A stretch of DNA of 7,303 bases from Candidatus Avelusimicrobium fimicolum (GTDB lineage: Bacteria; Elusimicrobiota; Elusimicrobia; Elusimicrobiales; Elusimicrobiaceae): positions 1 to 7,303 of the forward strand of contig UQJU01000066.1 of the NCBI GenBank assembly GCA_900541355.1, given 5' to 3'. A program made the position numbers and the translations under genes. Positions 1 to 6,680 of the stretch are shown here, piece after piece; the first letter of the stretch is position 1; every line of letters begins with the position of its first letter. The notes under the pieces are model-generated. The model had not been told where the DNA came from. It worked only from the letters and a program-made list of their open reading frames with translations, and did no database searches.

Positions 1-324
1 GGTTCGCCCAATGCAGCGGAAATTACCGCCAAAACTTATCCGCTGATGAAACTGATGAGTTGCTTTGTGCTGTTTGATGCCACTTATCTTATTTTCGGAG
101 AAACCTTGCGCGGGGCGGGCGATACCAAGTTTTATATGTTGGTAATGCTCTTTTGCGCGTGGGGGCTGCTTATCCCCGGGACGTGGCTGATTGTGTATAA
201 GTGGCAGTTGTCCGTGTTTTGGGTGTGGAGTTGGCTGACGTTTTATGCCGCGCTGACGGCTGTGCTGATGGTGTGGCGCGTGTGGCAAGGCAAATGGAAA
301 ACCATTAGCGTAACCGGAAATTAG
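1..324 (+). CDS. MATE family efflux transporter, C-terminal part (5' end outside window)
   Basis: The reading frame is open from base 1 and ends at a TAG at 322-324, giving the last 107 residues of a protein that starts upstream. The visible part has three hydrophobic segments (about residues 14-32, 46-66 and 70-93 of the fragment) and a short basic tail. Between the first two lies GETLRGAGDTK (residues 33-43), a loop signature typical of MATE (multi-antimicrobial extrusion) transporters; the family normally has 12 helices and about 450 residues, so this would be helices 10-12. MATE proteins export cationic drugs and metabolites across the inner membrane using a Na+ or H+ gradient. The substrate cannot be told from the fragment. 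The ATG at position 46 is internal (Met16 of the fragment) and not a start. The gene is followed by a strong hairpin terminator, so it is the last gene of its unit. Family assignment is confident; the specific subfamily is not. Confidence 0.87.
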   Translation, partial: GSPNAAEITAKTYPLMKLMSCFVLFDATYLIFGETLRGAGDTKFYMLVMLFCAWGLLIPGTWLIVYKWQLSVFWVWSWLTFYAALTAVLMVWRVWQGKWKTISVTGN

Positions 325-350
325 AAGGAAACTCTTTTTGCGGAAAAACT

Positions 351-401
351 AAAAATTGCCGTCCTTGCTCTGTTGTAAAAGGCGCAGGGACGGCAATTTT
401 T
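351..401. terminator. Bidirectional intrinsic terminator between convergent MATE and dacB genes
   Basis: Bases 351-364 and 388-401 are perfect reverse complements (14 bp, AAAAATTGCCGTCC and its complement). Pairing can continue to 18 bp through one G-T wobble at 365/387 down to 368/384, leaving a 15-nt loop. On the plus strand the stem ends in TTTTT, and on the minus strand it ends in TTTTT followed by another T-rich run. It lies 26 nt past the MATE stop and 81 nt past the dacB stop on the other strand, so it probably ends both transcripts. Confidence 0.88.
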
Positions 402-482
402 ATAAGTAAAATAGTTATGTTGGCGGGTTGTAGTGCTTATGGGAAACCGGAACAATCATTAGTTTCAAAAAGAGGGGCCGTT

Positions 483-1943
483 TTAATTTTTTCCCGGCAG
501 GGCGAGTAAATGCTTAATAATATCCTCGTGAATACGAAAAAGGGCCTCGTCCTTGGAGGCCAAATTGTTGGCCATTAATGCAAAAGCGATGATACGGCCG
601 TCTTTATCGTGCGTATAACCCGCCAAGGCTTTTACTCCGTCAATCGTGCCTCCTTTTACGCGCACTTCCTGCACCTTTTTTTTCGGTTTTAAAAAACGGC
701 GCAAAAGAAGCAAATCTCCGCGGTCGTCCGGTGTGGCTAATGAATTATAGTAATAGGGGAAATTGGGGCTTTTTGCCATAAATAAAAGCGTGTTTACCAG
801 CGTCCTCGGCGTGAGCATATTATCGCGCGACAGGCCGCTCCCGTCATACAAAACGGCTGTTTTTTCGTCCGCTAAATGATTCTTTTTGAGGAACGCATAC
901 AGTTCGTTTAATCCGTTTTGCACGCTGCCCTTTTTCCCGGCGTGTAAGGCTAAATTTCGCAAAAGCATTTCGGCATACAGGTTAAAACTCCGCTTGTTTA
1001 CAATAACCACCATGTCTTTCAATTCGGGCGATTCATAGGTGTCCAGCAGTTGCATTTGGGTATAATCGGGGGCGGTTTGCGTGGCAGACGGCCGTCCGCC
1101 AACGGCTATACCTTCGGCGCGCAAGGCATTGTGCAAGGCTTCGGCCGCAAACTGCGCCGGATTGGGTAAGGCCGCTTTAATGGAAAATCCCATAAAATTA
1201 GTGGGAATTGTGCCGTAGATTTCCATTTCGTACTGGTTGGGGGCGCCGTAAGCATAGGCATTGTCTTTTTTGGTTTTGCCGTCGGTAGTCACAAAACTTT
1301 TTAGGGTGAGGCCCGGCACTTGCGGAACCGTTTTTTGCACTTCGGCGGGTTTATCCGCGCGGGGCTGTGGTTTAAAGTGAATTTCAAAAGAATTGTCGTT
1401 AAAGCACAGCGGGCTGGCGGGTGCGGCATAATAATTGCCGATATTTTCCCAGTTGACTTTGTTGGGAATAGACGGCCCTTCAAAGGCGGATTCGTCAGCG
1501 ATAATACCGCCTTCCACACGCGTGATACCTGCCCGTTTGACGGCGCGCGCCCAACGGGCGGCCACATCTTGCCACGTTTCTCCGCCGGTTACGCGGGTGG
1601 AGCCTAGGGTGGGGTCGGCGCCGCCTTGCAGATACAGGTTTCCGTTCAATATTCCGCGCTCATCAGGCCTATGTTGTGCATATAATTTTGTTTGAAAGCG
1701 GTGGTGTGGCCCCAGTATTTCCAAGGCGGCAGCGGTAGTTAAAAGTTTTAAGGTGGAGGCGGGCGTAAAGCGGGTGTCTGGCTGAACGGAAAAAATTTCT
1801 GCGTCGTCATAGGCGGCGTAACCGCCCCACCAAGCCCCGTTCAAAACAGGGTGTTGCAACCGCGCCTGCACATAAGTTTGCAAATTTTGCGCGCCGGAGA
1901 AAAGCGGGAAAAAGAGAAAAATAAGTAAGTAAAAATATTTCAT
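483..1943 (-). CDS. dacB: D-alanyl-D-alanine carboxypeptidase/endopeptidase, PBP4 family (peptidase S13)
   Basis: A 486-residue low-molecular-mass penicillin-binding protein that would cleave D-Ala-D-Ala termini and peptide cross-links of peptidoglycan in the periplasm. A hydrophobic signal peptide covers residues 1-18 (cleavage probably at SGA-QN), with no lipobox cysteine. The serine-peptidase motifs occur in the S13 order: S63-T-L-K66 (nucleophile and general base), S319-F-N321 in the context NKRSFNLYAE, and the family hallmark DGSGLSRDN at 367-375. The third motif is K430-G-G432, where KTG is usual. The roughly 250-residue gap between SxxK and SxN is the large inserted domain typical of PBP4, and the length is normal (about 470-490). 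The ATG at 1943 is chosen because it starts directly at the signal peptide. No clear Shine-Dalgarno precedes it; a TATATT box ends 5 bases upstream, suggesting a very short or absent leader. It is a single-gene unit, divergent from the DUF2207 gene and convergent with the MATE gene. The family call is firm. Whether the KGG variant is active is unknown. Confidence 0.94.
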   Translation of the reverse strand: MKYFYLLIFLFFPLFSGAQNLQTYVQARLQHPVLNGAWWGGYAAYDDAEIFSVQPDTRFTPASTLKLLTTAAALEILGPHHRFQTKLYAQHRPDERGILNGNLYLQGGADPTLGSTRVTGGETWQDVAARWARAVKRAGITRVEGGIIADESAFEGPSIPNKVNWENIGNYYAAPASPLCFNDNSFEIHFKPQPRADKPAEVQKTVPQVPGLTLKSFVTTDGKTKKDNAYAYGAPNQYEMEIYGTIPTNFMGFSIKAALPNPAQFAAEALHNALRAEGIAVGGRPSATQTAPDYTQMQLLDTYESPELKDMVVIVNKRSFNLYAEMLLRNLALHAGKKGSVQNGLNELYAFLKKNHLADEKTAVLYDGSGLSRDNMLTPRTLVNTLLFMAKSPNFPYYYNSLATPDDRGDLLLLRRFLKPKKKVQEVRVKGGTIDGVKALAGYTHDKDGRIIAFALMANNLASKDEALFRIHEDIIKHLLALPGKN

Positions 1944-1948
1944 ATCTT

Positions 1949-2003
1949 AATATAGGATATCAAAATTAGCCCGTCTGCGCAGGGTTTGAAAAATTGCTAC
2001 AAT
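1949..2003. promoter_or_regulatory. Divergent promoter region between dacB and the DUF2207 gene
   Basis: The gap between the two start codons is only 66 bp. Facing right there is an extended -10 element, TG at 1995-1996, one spacer base, then TACAAT at 1998-2003, ending 6 bases before the ATG at 2010. Facing left, TATATT (minus strand, plus positions 1949-1954) ends 5 bases before the dacB ATG. Neither has a good -35 at 16-18 bp; both would fall over the same GC-rich stretch, which contains the 8-bp palindrome CTGCGCAG at 1975-1982. That palindrome might be a shared regulator site, but one this short is expected by chance fairly often. The right-facing box is the better supported of the two. 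Confidence 0.5.
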
Positions 2004-2009
2004 AAAAAA

Positions 2010-3788
2010 ATGAAAAATAAGATAATCCTTTTGTTTGCTGTGTTTTTATGTGGCGTGAGCGCTTGGGCGGATGAGCGGATTACGCGCTTTAACTCTACGG
2101 CTTGGGTAAATACCAATGCCACCGTGCGGATAGAGGAAGAAATTTCCGTCGTGGCGGAACACCGCCAAATCCGCCGCGGCATCTACCGCGAGTTGCCTTC
2201 TTCACGCAAAAATCCCGTACAAATAGAATCTTTGACAATGGACGGACAATCCCACCCGTATTTTACCGAGCGTGCGGATGGAAACCTGCGCATAAATTTT
2301 GGTGATGATAATTATATTGCGCCCGGTCCGCATACCTACCGCTTGGTTTATTCTATGGCGAATGTGATTCGCTTTTTTGACGGGTATGACGAATTTTATT
2401 GGAACGTAACCGGGAACGGGTGGAACTTTCCCATAGAAACGGCGACGTTTTCGCTCCGCTTGCCCGCAGGCGCACAGGTGGACGAAAGCCGCATTTCCCT
2501 ATATACGGGTGCTTATGGCAGCCGGGAAAATGAGGCAACGGGGAACTTTGAAAACCTTTCCTTTTGGACGACTCGCCCTTTGCAGCCTTATAATGGTTTT
2601 ACCGTGGCGGTGCCGTTTGCCAAAGGGCTCATTATGCCTCCCGTCAAAACGTGGAAGGATGTTTTACTGGACCCCTATGGCTGGGGTGCAGTGGGCTTGC
2701 TGTTGGTTTTGCTTTGGGTATATTATTTATGGGCGTGGAACCGCGTAGGCAGGGACCCGCAGGCGCGCGTGCTGCGGCAGTTTGAGCCGCCCGAAGGACT
2801 TTCCCCGGCGCAGGTGGGGTATGTGTACCGCTATGGGAAAATGGACAATTTGTTTCCGGTGGTACTGGTTAGTTTGGCGGTGAAAGGTGTAATAAAAATA
2901 CAGGAAAAAAAGGACTTTTTTGCGCGTGAATATACACTGAAACGTTTGGTATTTTCGCAGGAAGAAATGCCTGTTTTGGCAGAAGAAGAAACGGCTGTTT
3001 TCAAGACATTGTTCCCCGGCAAACAAAAATCTGTGCCCATTAGCCAGGCCTTTCGGAGAACCTTTGTAAAAGCAGGAAAAGAACTGCAAGAAAAATTAGA
3101 GGCAGATAAAGAACAGTATTTTACTGAAAATTTGGCTTGGAATTTGCCTACTTTTTTGGTGCTGGCGTATTTTGCGTTTCTGCTGTTTAAAATGGGCGGG
3201 ATGGATTTAATGTTGCCTGTGGCGTTTTTTATGATGTTGGCTATATGGGTGCCGCTGGTTGCCTTTAAAAACTGGTTTATGACGGTTTATGCCTGTGTTT
3301 TTGTCTTGTTTGTTGCGCCGTTGTTTTTTACTGCCTTGCGGGATTTTGAGGCGCTCCCCATACTTGCGGGTGTAGTGTTTACCATTTGTTCAGGCGCCTT
3401 TTTTGCCTGGTGGATTAAAGCCTATACGCGTGTGGGGCGGCAAAAAATGGACCAAATAGAGGGCTTTAAAGAATATCTAAAAATCGGTGAAGGGGGAAGA
3501 GTGGCCGCCTCCAATCCGACTGATGCGGAAAAAATATTTTGCGATTATTTACCCTATGCCTATGCGCTGGGGGTGGAAAAGAAATGGATTTCCTATTTTG
3601 AACGCACCTTATCTGCCGAAATGGTTGAAAAGACCGTCCGCTCGCGTGGGCTGTATCTGCACAATGTGGGCGGATTGGGGGCGTTGTCGTCCTCTCTGGG
3701 CGGGGCTATGGCTTCGTCCGGCAGCGGTTCCGGCGGAGGCGGATTTTCCGGCGGCGGTTGTGGGGGCGGTGGCGGCGGAGGACGGTAA
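2010..3788 (+). CDS. DUF2207 domain-containing (YciQ-like) membrane protein with glycine-rich tail
   Basis: A 592-residue membrane protein of unknown function resembling the DUF2207 family, which includes E. coli YciQ. Residues 1-20 are a signal peptide (VSAWA-DE). An exported beta-rich domain (about 21-215) carries the family pattern YWNVTGNGWNFPIE (130-143). A helix at 222-243 is followed by GRDP (247-250) and the PPEGLSPAQVGY segment, both typical of the family. A cytoplasmic domain extends to about 379, then come four hydrophobic segments (about 380-393, 399-419, 424-442, 448-468). The last soluble part contains GFKEYL (485-490) and a CDYLPYAYALGVEKKW segment (511-526), both recognisable DUF2207 C-terminal motifs. 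The protein ends in a Gly/Ser tail (570-592) with one cysteine. The frame could open at a TTG at 1986, but that start has no spaced ribosome-binding site and adds eight polar residues before the signal peptide, so ATG 2010 is preferred. It has its own promoter and terminator and no co-transcribed partner, so context gives no functional clue. Confidence 0.9.
   Translation: MKNKIILLFAVFLCGVSAWADERITRFNSTAWVNTNATVRIEEEISVVAEHRQIRRGIYRELPSSRKNPVQIESLTMDGQSHPYFTERADGNLRINFGDDNYIAPGPHTYRLVYSMANVIRFFDGYDEFYWNVTGNGWNFPIETATFSLRLPAGAQVDESRISLYTGAYGSRENEATGNFENLSFWTTRPLQPYNGFTVAVPFAKGLIMPPVKTWKDVLLDPYGWGAVGLLLVLLWVYYLWAWNRVGRDPQARVLRQFEPPEGLSPAQVGYVYRYGKMDNLFPVVLVSLAVKGVIKIQEKKDFFAREYTLKRLVFSQEEMPVLAEEETAVFKTLFPGKQKSVPISQAFRRTFVKAGKELQEKLEADKEQYFTENLAWNLPTFLVLAYFAFLLFKMGGMDLMLPVAFFMMLAIWVPLVAFKNWFMTVYACVFVLFVAPLFFTALRDFEALPILAGVVFTICSGAFFAWWIKAYTRVGRQKMDQIEGFKEYLKIGEGGRVAASNPTDAEKIFCDYLPYAYALGVEKKWISYFERTLSAEMVEKTVRSRGLYLHNVGGLGALSSSLGGAMASSGSGSGGGGFSGGGCGGGGGGGR
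3717..3785 (+). repeat. Low-complexity GGC/GGN tract encoding the Gly-rich C-terminal tail
   Basis: Residues 570-592 of the DUF2207 protein are encoded by repeated GGN codons, giving a G-rich plus strand with several clustered GG pairs (for example GGCGGAGGCGG) that could form a two-layer G-quadruplex. The tract lies inside the reading frame and matches the Gly/Ser-rich endings common in this family, so it is coding low complexity and not an independent repeat element. Confidence 0.7.
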
Positions 3789-3832
3789 TAACTTGGGCAT
3801 TTATGGTTTATGAACAGGTATGGGAAATTTCT

Positions 3833-3861
3833 AAAAAACCCCGCAGTAAGCGGGGTTTTTT
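3833..3861. terminator. Bidirectional intrinsic terminator at convergent gene junction
   Basis: A 12-bp perfect inverted repeat, AAAAAACCCCGC at 3833-3844 and its complement at 3850-3861, encloses a 5-nt AGTAA loop. The GC-rich core followed by six T on either strand is a classic Rho-independent terminator in both directions. It lies 44 nt after the DUF2207 stop and 12 nt after the stop of the minus-strand gene that ends at 3874, so one hairpin serves both. Confidence 0.92.
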
Positions 3862-3873
3862 ACGTTACTAAAA

Positions 3874-5490
3874 TCAGTTGAACCACGGATACCATTTATC
3901 GCGGTCGCGGATGTTTATCAGCAGGGAAACCGCTAATAAATCACGCGCGTTAATGGCTTGCGGTTTGTCTATGTTGCAGACAAAACTGTCAAACGGAGTG
4001 TGTGTATTTTGCAGGGAACCTTGCGCATCCATCGCGCCGTTTATCACATAATCGGCACGCAAAACGCCCCATAAATGCCCGAATACTTTGCGTAAAATGG
4101 CTCTAAGTGCGCTAGGCTCCGCCAAGTGTGCCAATGCCGCCCCTTCGCGCGTAAACAACCGCCAATCCCGGCGGAAAGAAAAGCGCTTGCGGGTAACGAC
4201 CAGTACATCTTTGGAGCGGGCAAAATAAATCTCGTACCGCTCGTTTTTCAGCCCGAAACCTTTTTGCAAAATAATGGCGGCTTTTTGGCCCTTGCGGTCA
4301 AAAAGTGTAATTTCGCGCAGGACCAACTGGGACCATACCAACCCGCAAAAGAACACAATCCCGCCCAACGGAATAACGAGTGAGCAGGCCGAGTAAACCG
4401 TGTTATACACAAAGTTGGAAACGGGAAGCAAGTTCGTTTGTTCGCACAGCCCGGCAACAGCCAGCACCGCAAAGGATAGCACAATTAAGGCCAGCCCAGA
4501 GAATAAAAATAAACTATCCCACCGCGAGGACAGCGAAATAAGCGTGTTCCCCTGGTTGTCTTTGGCGCGGAAAATGAGCGAAGGCGTACCATACAGGCGT
4601 TTGAACCAAATGGGATAAAGTGAGTTGGGGTTGGCGGGGGGCAAATGGACCCCTTTACGCAGAAACGGACGCACGCAGCCGCTGCCTATAAGAAGGAAAA
4701 TAAATAGAACTCCCAATACCGCTAATATGTCAAACCCGCGGCCCAACTGGCGCACATACGGCGGCATATTTTTAGATAACAGTGTTTTACCTTTTAAAGA
4801 GCCTAATAGTTTTTTAACTTTGGCAGAAAGGGATATGGCGGGCTTTTTGGCCTTAACGGGGGCAGTCTCTTGCGGGGCCGTTTCCTCCACCGGGGCGACG
4901 AAAGTTTCTTCTAATGTTTCCTCGTGTACGGCGGGTAATGCCGTAATGTCGTAAGCGCGGGGGTCCTTTATATCTATTTCCAAGGGCTTTGCCACAGACT
5001 TTTCAACAGGGGAAATAAACGAAAACACCAGGTCCGTTTCCGCATAAGTAAGTTCCTTGGCTAAAATGGAATAGGCCTTGGAGTCAATCAAAAAATAGCC
5101 TGCGCTAAAATCATTTTTGGGTGTAAAAAAACTGATGTAAAAAAACGGGTCGCCGGTGGAAAATTCAATGCGTTTAATTTCTTCCCCGGTGTAGGAATTT
5201 TCCACTACTTTCATTTTTTTGCTTTTTACATCAGCCAAATCCGCGTTTATTTTTTGTTCAATGCAGGTTTCTGTGGTGCAGGGAACGCTTTTAATATCCA
5301 AACGGGAAGAGCCTTTTTGCAAGGAAAGAACCGTGGCGGCGGGCGTATTTTGCACCTGTTTCCAACCCGCAGGCATATCCAGTGTAAACGCACCGTCCTT
5401 AGACGTAAACACCTCCGCCTGCAACGCAAACGGAACGCACGCTAAAAGTGCGCCCAGCAGAAATTTTTTTAAAAACGCATATTGTGGCAT
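3874..5490 (-). CDS. Uncharacterised membrane protein with exported PsbP/DUF1795-like N-terminal domain
   Basis: I do not recognise this 538-residue protein as a whole. Residues 1-25 form a signal peptide (LKKF, hydrophobic core, ALQA-EV). Residues 26-165 look like the small exported PsbP/DUF1795-type fold: it opens FTSKDGAFTLDMPAGW, a pattern common in that group, and has a Cys71/Cys76 pair that could form a disulfide. A Glu/Pro-rich linker (about 165-215) and a Lys-rich stretch lead to a first helix at about 253-272, with further hydrophobic segments at about 327-348 and 366-390. The C-terminal region (about 390-538) is predicted soluble, rich in short beta-strand-like segments and arginine (KRFSFRRDWRLF, 435-446), and ends YPWFN. 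Its strand pattern recalls tubby/phospholipid-scramblase-like domains, but that is only an impression. The ATG at 5490 begins the signal peptide; a GGAAG stands just one base before it, too close for a normal ribosome-binding site. It is a single-gene unit with its own TATAAT box and a shared terminator. Coding status is secure, function unknown. Confidence 0.88.
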   Translation of the reverse strand: MPQYAFLKKFLLGALLACVPFALQAEVFTSKDGAFTLDMPAGWKQVQNTPAATVLSLQKGSSRLDIKSVPCTTETCIEQKINADLADVKSKKMKVVENSYTGEEIKRIEFSTGDPFFYISFFTPKNDFSAGYFLIDSKAYSILAKELTYAETDLVFSFISPVEKSVAKPLEIDIKDPRAYDITALPAVHEETLEETFVAPVEETAPQETAPVKAKKPAISLSAKVKKLLGSLKGKTLLSKNMPPYVRQLGRGFDILAVLGVLFIFLLIGSGCVRPFLRKGVHLPPANPNSLYPIWFKRLYGTPSLIFRAKDNQGNTLISLSSRWDSLFLFSGLALIVLSFAVLAVAGLCEQTNLLPVSNFVYNTVYSACSLVIPLGGIVFFCGLVWSQLVLREITLFDRKGQKAAIILQKGFGLKNERYEIYFARSKDVLVVTRKRFSFRRDWRLFTREGAALAHLAEPSALRAILRKVFGHLWGVLRADYVINGAMDAQGSLQNTHTPFDSFVCNIDKPQAINARDLLAVSLLINIRDRDKWYPWFN

Positions 5491-5499
5491 ACTTCCATT

Positions 5500-5532
5500 A
5501 TTATATTATATTCTGGCGCGGTTTTACCGCAA
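5500..5532 (-). promoter_or_regulatory. Promoter of the 538-residue membrane protein gene
   Basis: On the minus strand two perfect TATAAT hexamers overlap by one base (plus positions 5505-5510 and 5500-5505). A TTGCGG (5527-5532) stands 16 bp upstream of the first, a reasonable sigma70-type -35. The start codon at 5490 follows 14 and 9 bases after the two boxes, so the leader would be only a few bases long. The dyad GCGGT-TTT-ACCGC (5518-5530) overlaps the -35 and could be an operator. Confidence 0.62.
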
Positions 5533-5561
5533 TATTCTCCTACGCGCGCGAAAACTAATAA

Positions 5562-5590
5562 TTGTGAACGCGCTGTAAAATTGTTATGAT
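5562..5590 (+). promoter_or_regulatory. Sigma70-type promoter of the M24 peptidase operon
   Basis: TTGTGA at 5562-5567 and TATGAT at 5585-5590 are separated by exactly 17 bp, and a TG one base before the -10 (5582-5583) gives it an extended form. A start site near 5597 would leave a leader of about 24 nt holding the ribosome-binding site. This is the best-formed promoter in the window and faces away from the promoter of the 538-residue protein gene. Confidence 0.78.
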
Positions 5591-5607
5591 ATCTGTATAG
5601 AGGTTTT

Positions 5608-5613
5608 GGAGGG
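5608..5613 (+). promoter_or_regulatory. Strong Shine-Dalgarno site deciding the start of the first M24 peptidase
   Basis: GGAGGG lies 7 bases before the ATG at 5621, ideal spacing. The frame is open further back to a TTG at 5606, but that codon overlaps the site itself, so ATG 5621 is the start. It also shows the host uses Shine-Dalgarno initiation, in contrast to the other genes here. Confidence 0.88.
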
Positions 5614-5620
5614 ATGTATA

Positions 5621-6679
5621 ATGGCTGAAAGTATTGTAACGGCGGACCGCTTTTCCGCACTTAAAAAATTAATGCAAAAAAACAACTTAGACGGCCTGGT
5701 TGTTACCAACAATTTAGACCAATTTTATTTGAGCAATTTCTTCTTTTACCCAAATGAATCTGTTTTTTTAATTCATCCAAAAGGCATTGTTTGCTTTACG
5801 CGCGAATTGTATGTGGAGCCGTTTGGCAAGTTTGCCCCGTATATGGAAGTTATCGGCGGGGAAAACCGTGTGGCCGCTACGGTTGCGAAAGTAAAAGAAT
5901 TGGGGCTTAAAAATGTAGGTTTTGATGCGGAAAAGGAATCGTTTTTAAACGGTGAATTAATGTTAAAAAGCGGGTTGGTGCAACAACCCAGTTTTATTAC
6001 CGAACTGCGCAAAACCAAGGACGAAGCAGAGTTGAAAGTAATGCGCGAATCCAACCGTATTGCTTACTTGACGTATGAATACATTTTGCCGCGCGTAAAA
6101 ACGGGTATGACCGAGTGCGAAGTGGCCGCGGAAATGGAAAAATTTATGCGCGGGCACGGCGCTACCTCCACTTCGTTTAATACGATTGTGGCCTTTGGCG
6201 CAAACTCCGCCAACCCGCACCACGAAACCGGCGATACAAAACTCAAAGAAGAAGATGCGGTTTTGGTTGATTTCGGTTGTGTGTATAAGGGCTATTGCTC
6301 GGATATGACGCGCAGTTGGTGGCACGGCAACAGTGAGCCTGCCGAATACAAGAAGATTTGGGAAATCACCGATAACGCCCGCAAAACGGGTATCCAAAAA
6401 GTAGGCATCGGCATAGCGTGCAAGGCTGTGGACGGAGCCTCCCGCGCGGTAATTGAAGAGGCCGGATACGGCCCGTATTTTACGCACGGCACGGGGCACG
6501 GCGTGGGGTTGGAAATCCACGAGGAACCGTACAACGCGCAACACTCCGACGCTATTTTAAAAGAAGGAAATATTGTAACCGTGGAACCGGGCATTTATTT
6601 GCCGGGCAAATATGGTGTGCGCTTGGAAGACACCGTGGCAGTAACCAAAACCGGCGCTGAAATTTTAACGAAGAAATAA
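5621..6679 (+). CDS. Xaa-Pro peptidase, M24 family (aminopeptidase P / prolidase type)
   Basis: A 352-residue cytoplasmic metallopeptidase that would release the N-terminal residue from peptides with proline in second position, or split Xaa-Pro dipeptides, as part of peptide salvage. Residues 8-130 form the creatinase-like N-terminal domain, joined by the typical ITELRKTKDEAELKVMRES helix start to the pita-bread catalytic domain (about 135-350). All five ligands of the two-metal centre are visible: D217 (LVDFG), D228 (CSDMTRSW), H293 (GTGHGVG), E322 (VEPGIY) and E336 (VRLEDTV). Substrate-site histidines are H200 (NPHH) and H300 (IHEEP). The length matches the short PepQ/YpdF-type enzymes and not the 440-residue E. 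coli PepP, so aminopeptidase and dipeptidase activity cannot be separated by sequence alone; no symbol is assigned. It is the first gene of an operon with a strong promoter and ribosome-binding site, and its stop lies one base before the next ATG. Confidence 0.95.
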   Translation: MAESIVTADRFSALKKLMQKNNLDGLVVTNNLDQFYLSNFFFYPNESVFLIHPKGIVCFTRELYVEPFGKFAPYMEVIGGENRVAATVAKVKELGLKNVGFDAEKESFLNGELMLKSGLVQQPSFITELRKTKDEAELKVMRESNRIAYLTYEYILPRVKTGMTECEVAAEMEKFMRGHGATSTSFNTIVAFGANSANPHHETGDTKLKEEDAVLVDFGCVYKGYCSDMTRSWWHGNSEPAEYKKIWEITDNARKTGIQKVGIGIACKAVDGASRAVIEEAGYGPYFTHGTGHGVGLEIHEEPYNAQHSDAILKEGNIVTVEPGIYLPGKYGVRLEDTVAVTKTGAEILTKK

Positions 6680-6680
6680 T

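Noticed and set aside
325..482. Possible small RNA or riboswitch between the MATE gene and dacB
   Set aside because: The only structure seen is the terminator hairpin at 351-401; no promoter or further conserved fold is apparent in the remaining bases.
417..509. A 30-codon plus-strand ORF starting MLAGCSAYG, which resembles a lipoprotein lipobox
   Set aside because: It has no hydrophobic signal segment before the LAGC, no ribosome-binding site, and it runs antisense into the 3' end of dacB. The likeness is most likely chance.
1986..2009. TTG start giving an eight-residue N-terminal extension of the DUF2207 protein
   Set aside because: The extension covers the probable -10 box, has no spaced ribosome-binding site and puts polar residues before the signal peptide.
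3717..3785. G-rich tract considered as a tandem repeat or regulatory G-quadruplex element
   Set aside because: The codons simply encode a glycine tail common in DUF2207 proteins; only short two-base G runs are clustered, so a regulatory role is not supported.
3487..3813. A 108-codon plus-strand ORF overlapping the 3' end of the DUF2207 gene
   Set aside because: It is out of frame with conserved DUF2207 motifs, and its Ala/Pro-rich product comes from reading the glycine tract in another frame.
5963..6544. A 193-codon minus-strand ORF antisense to the first M24 peptidase
   Set aside because: The plus strand encodes an M24 enzyme with all catalytic residues; the antisense frame has no recognisable domain and is a shadow of its codon pattern.
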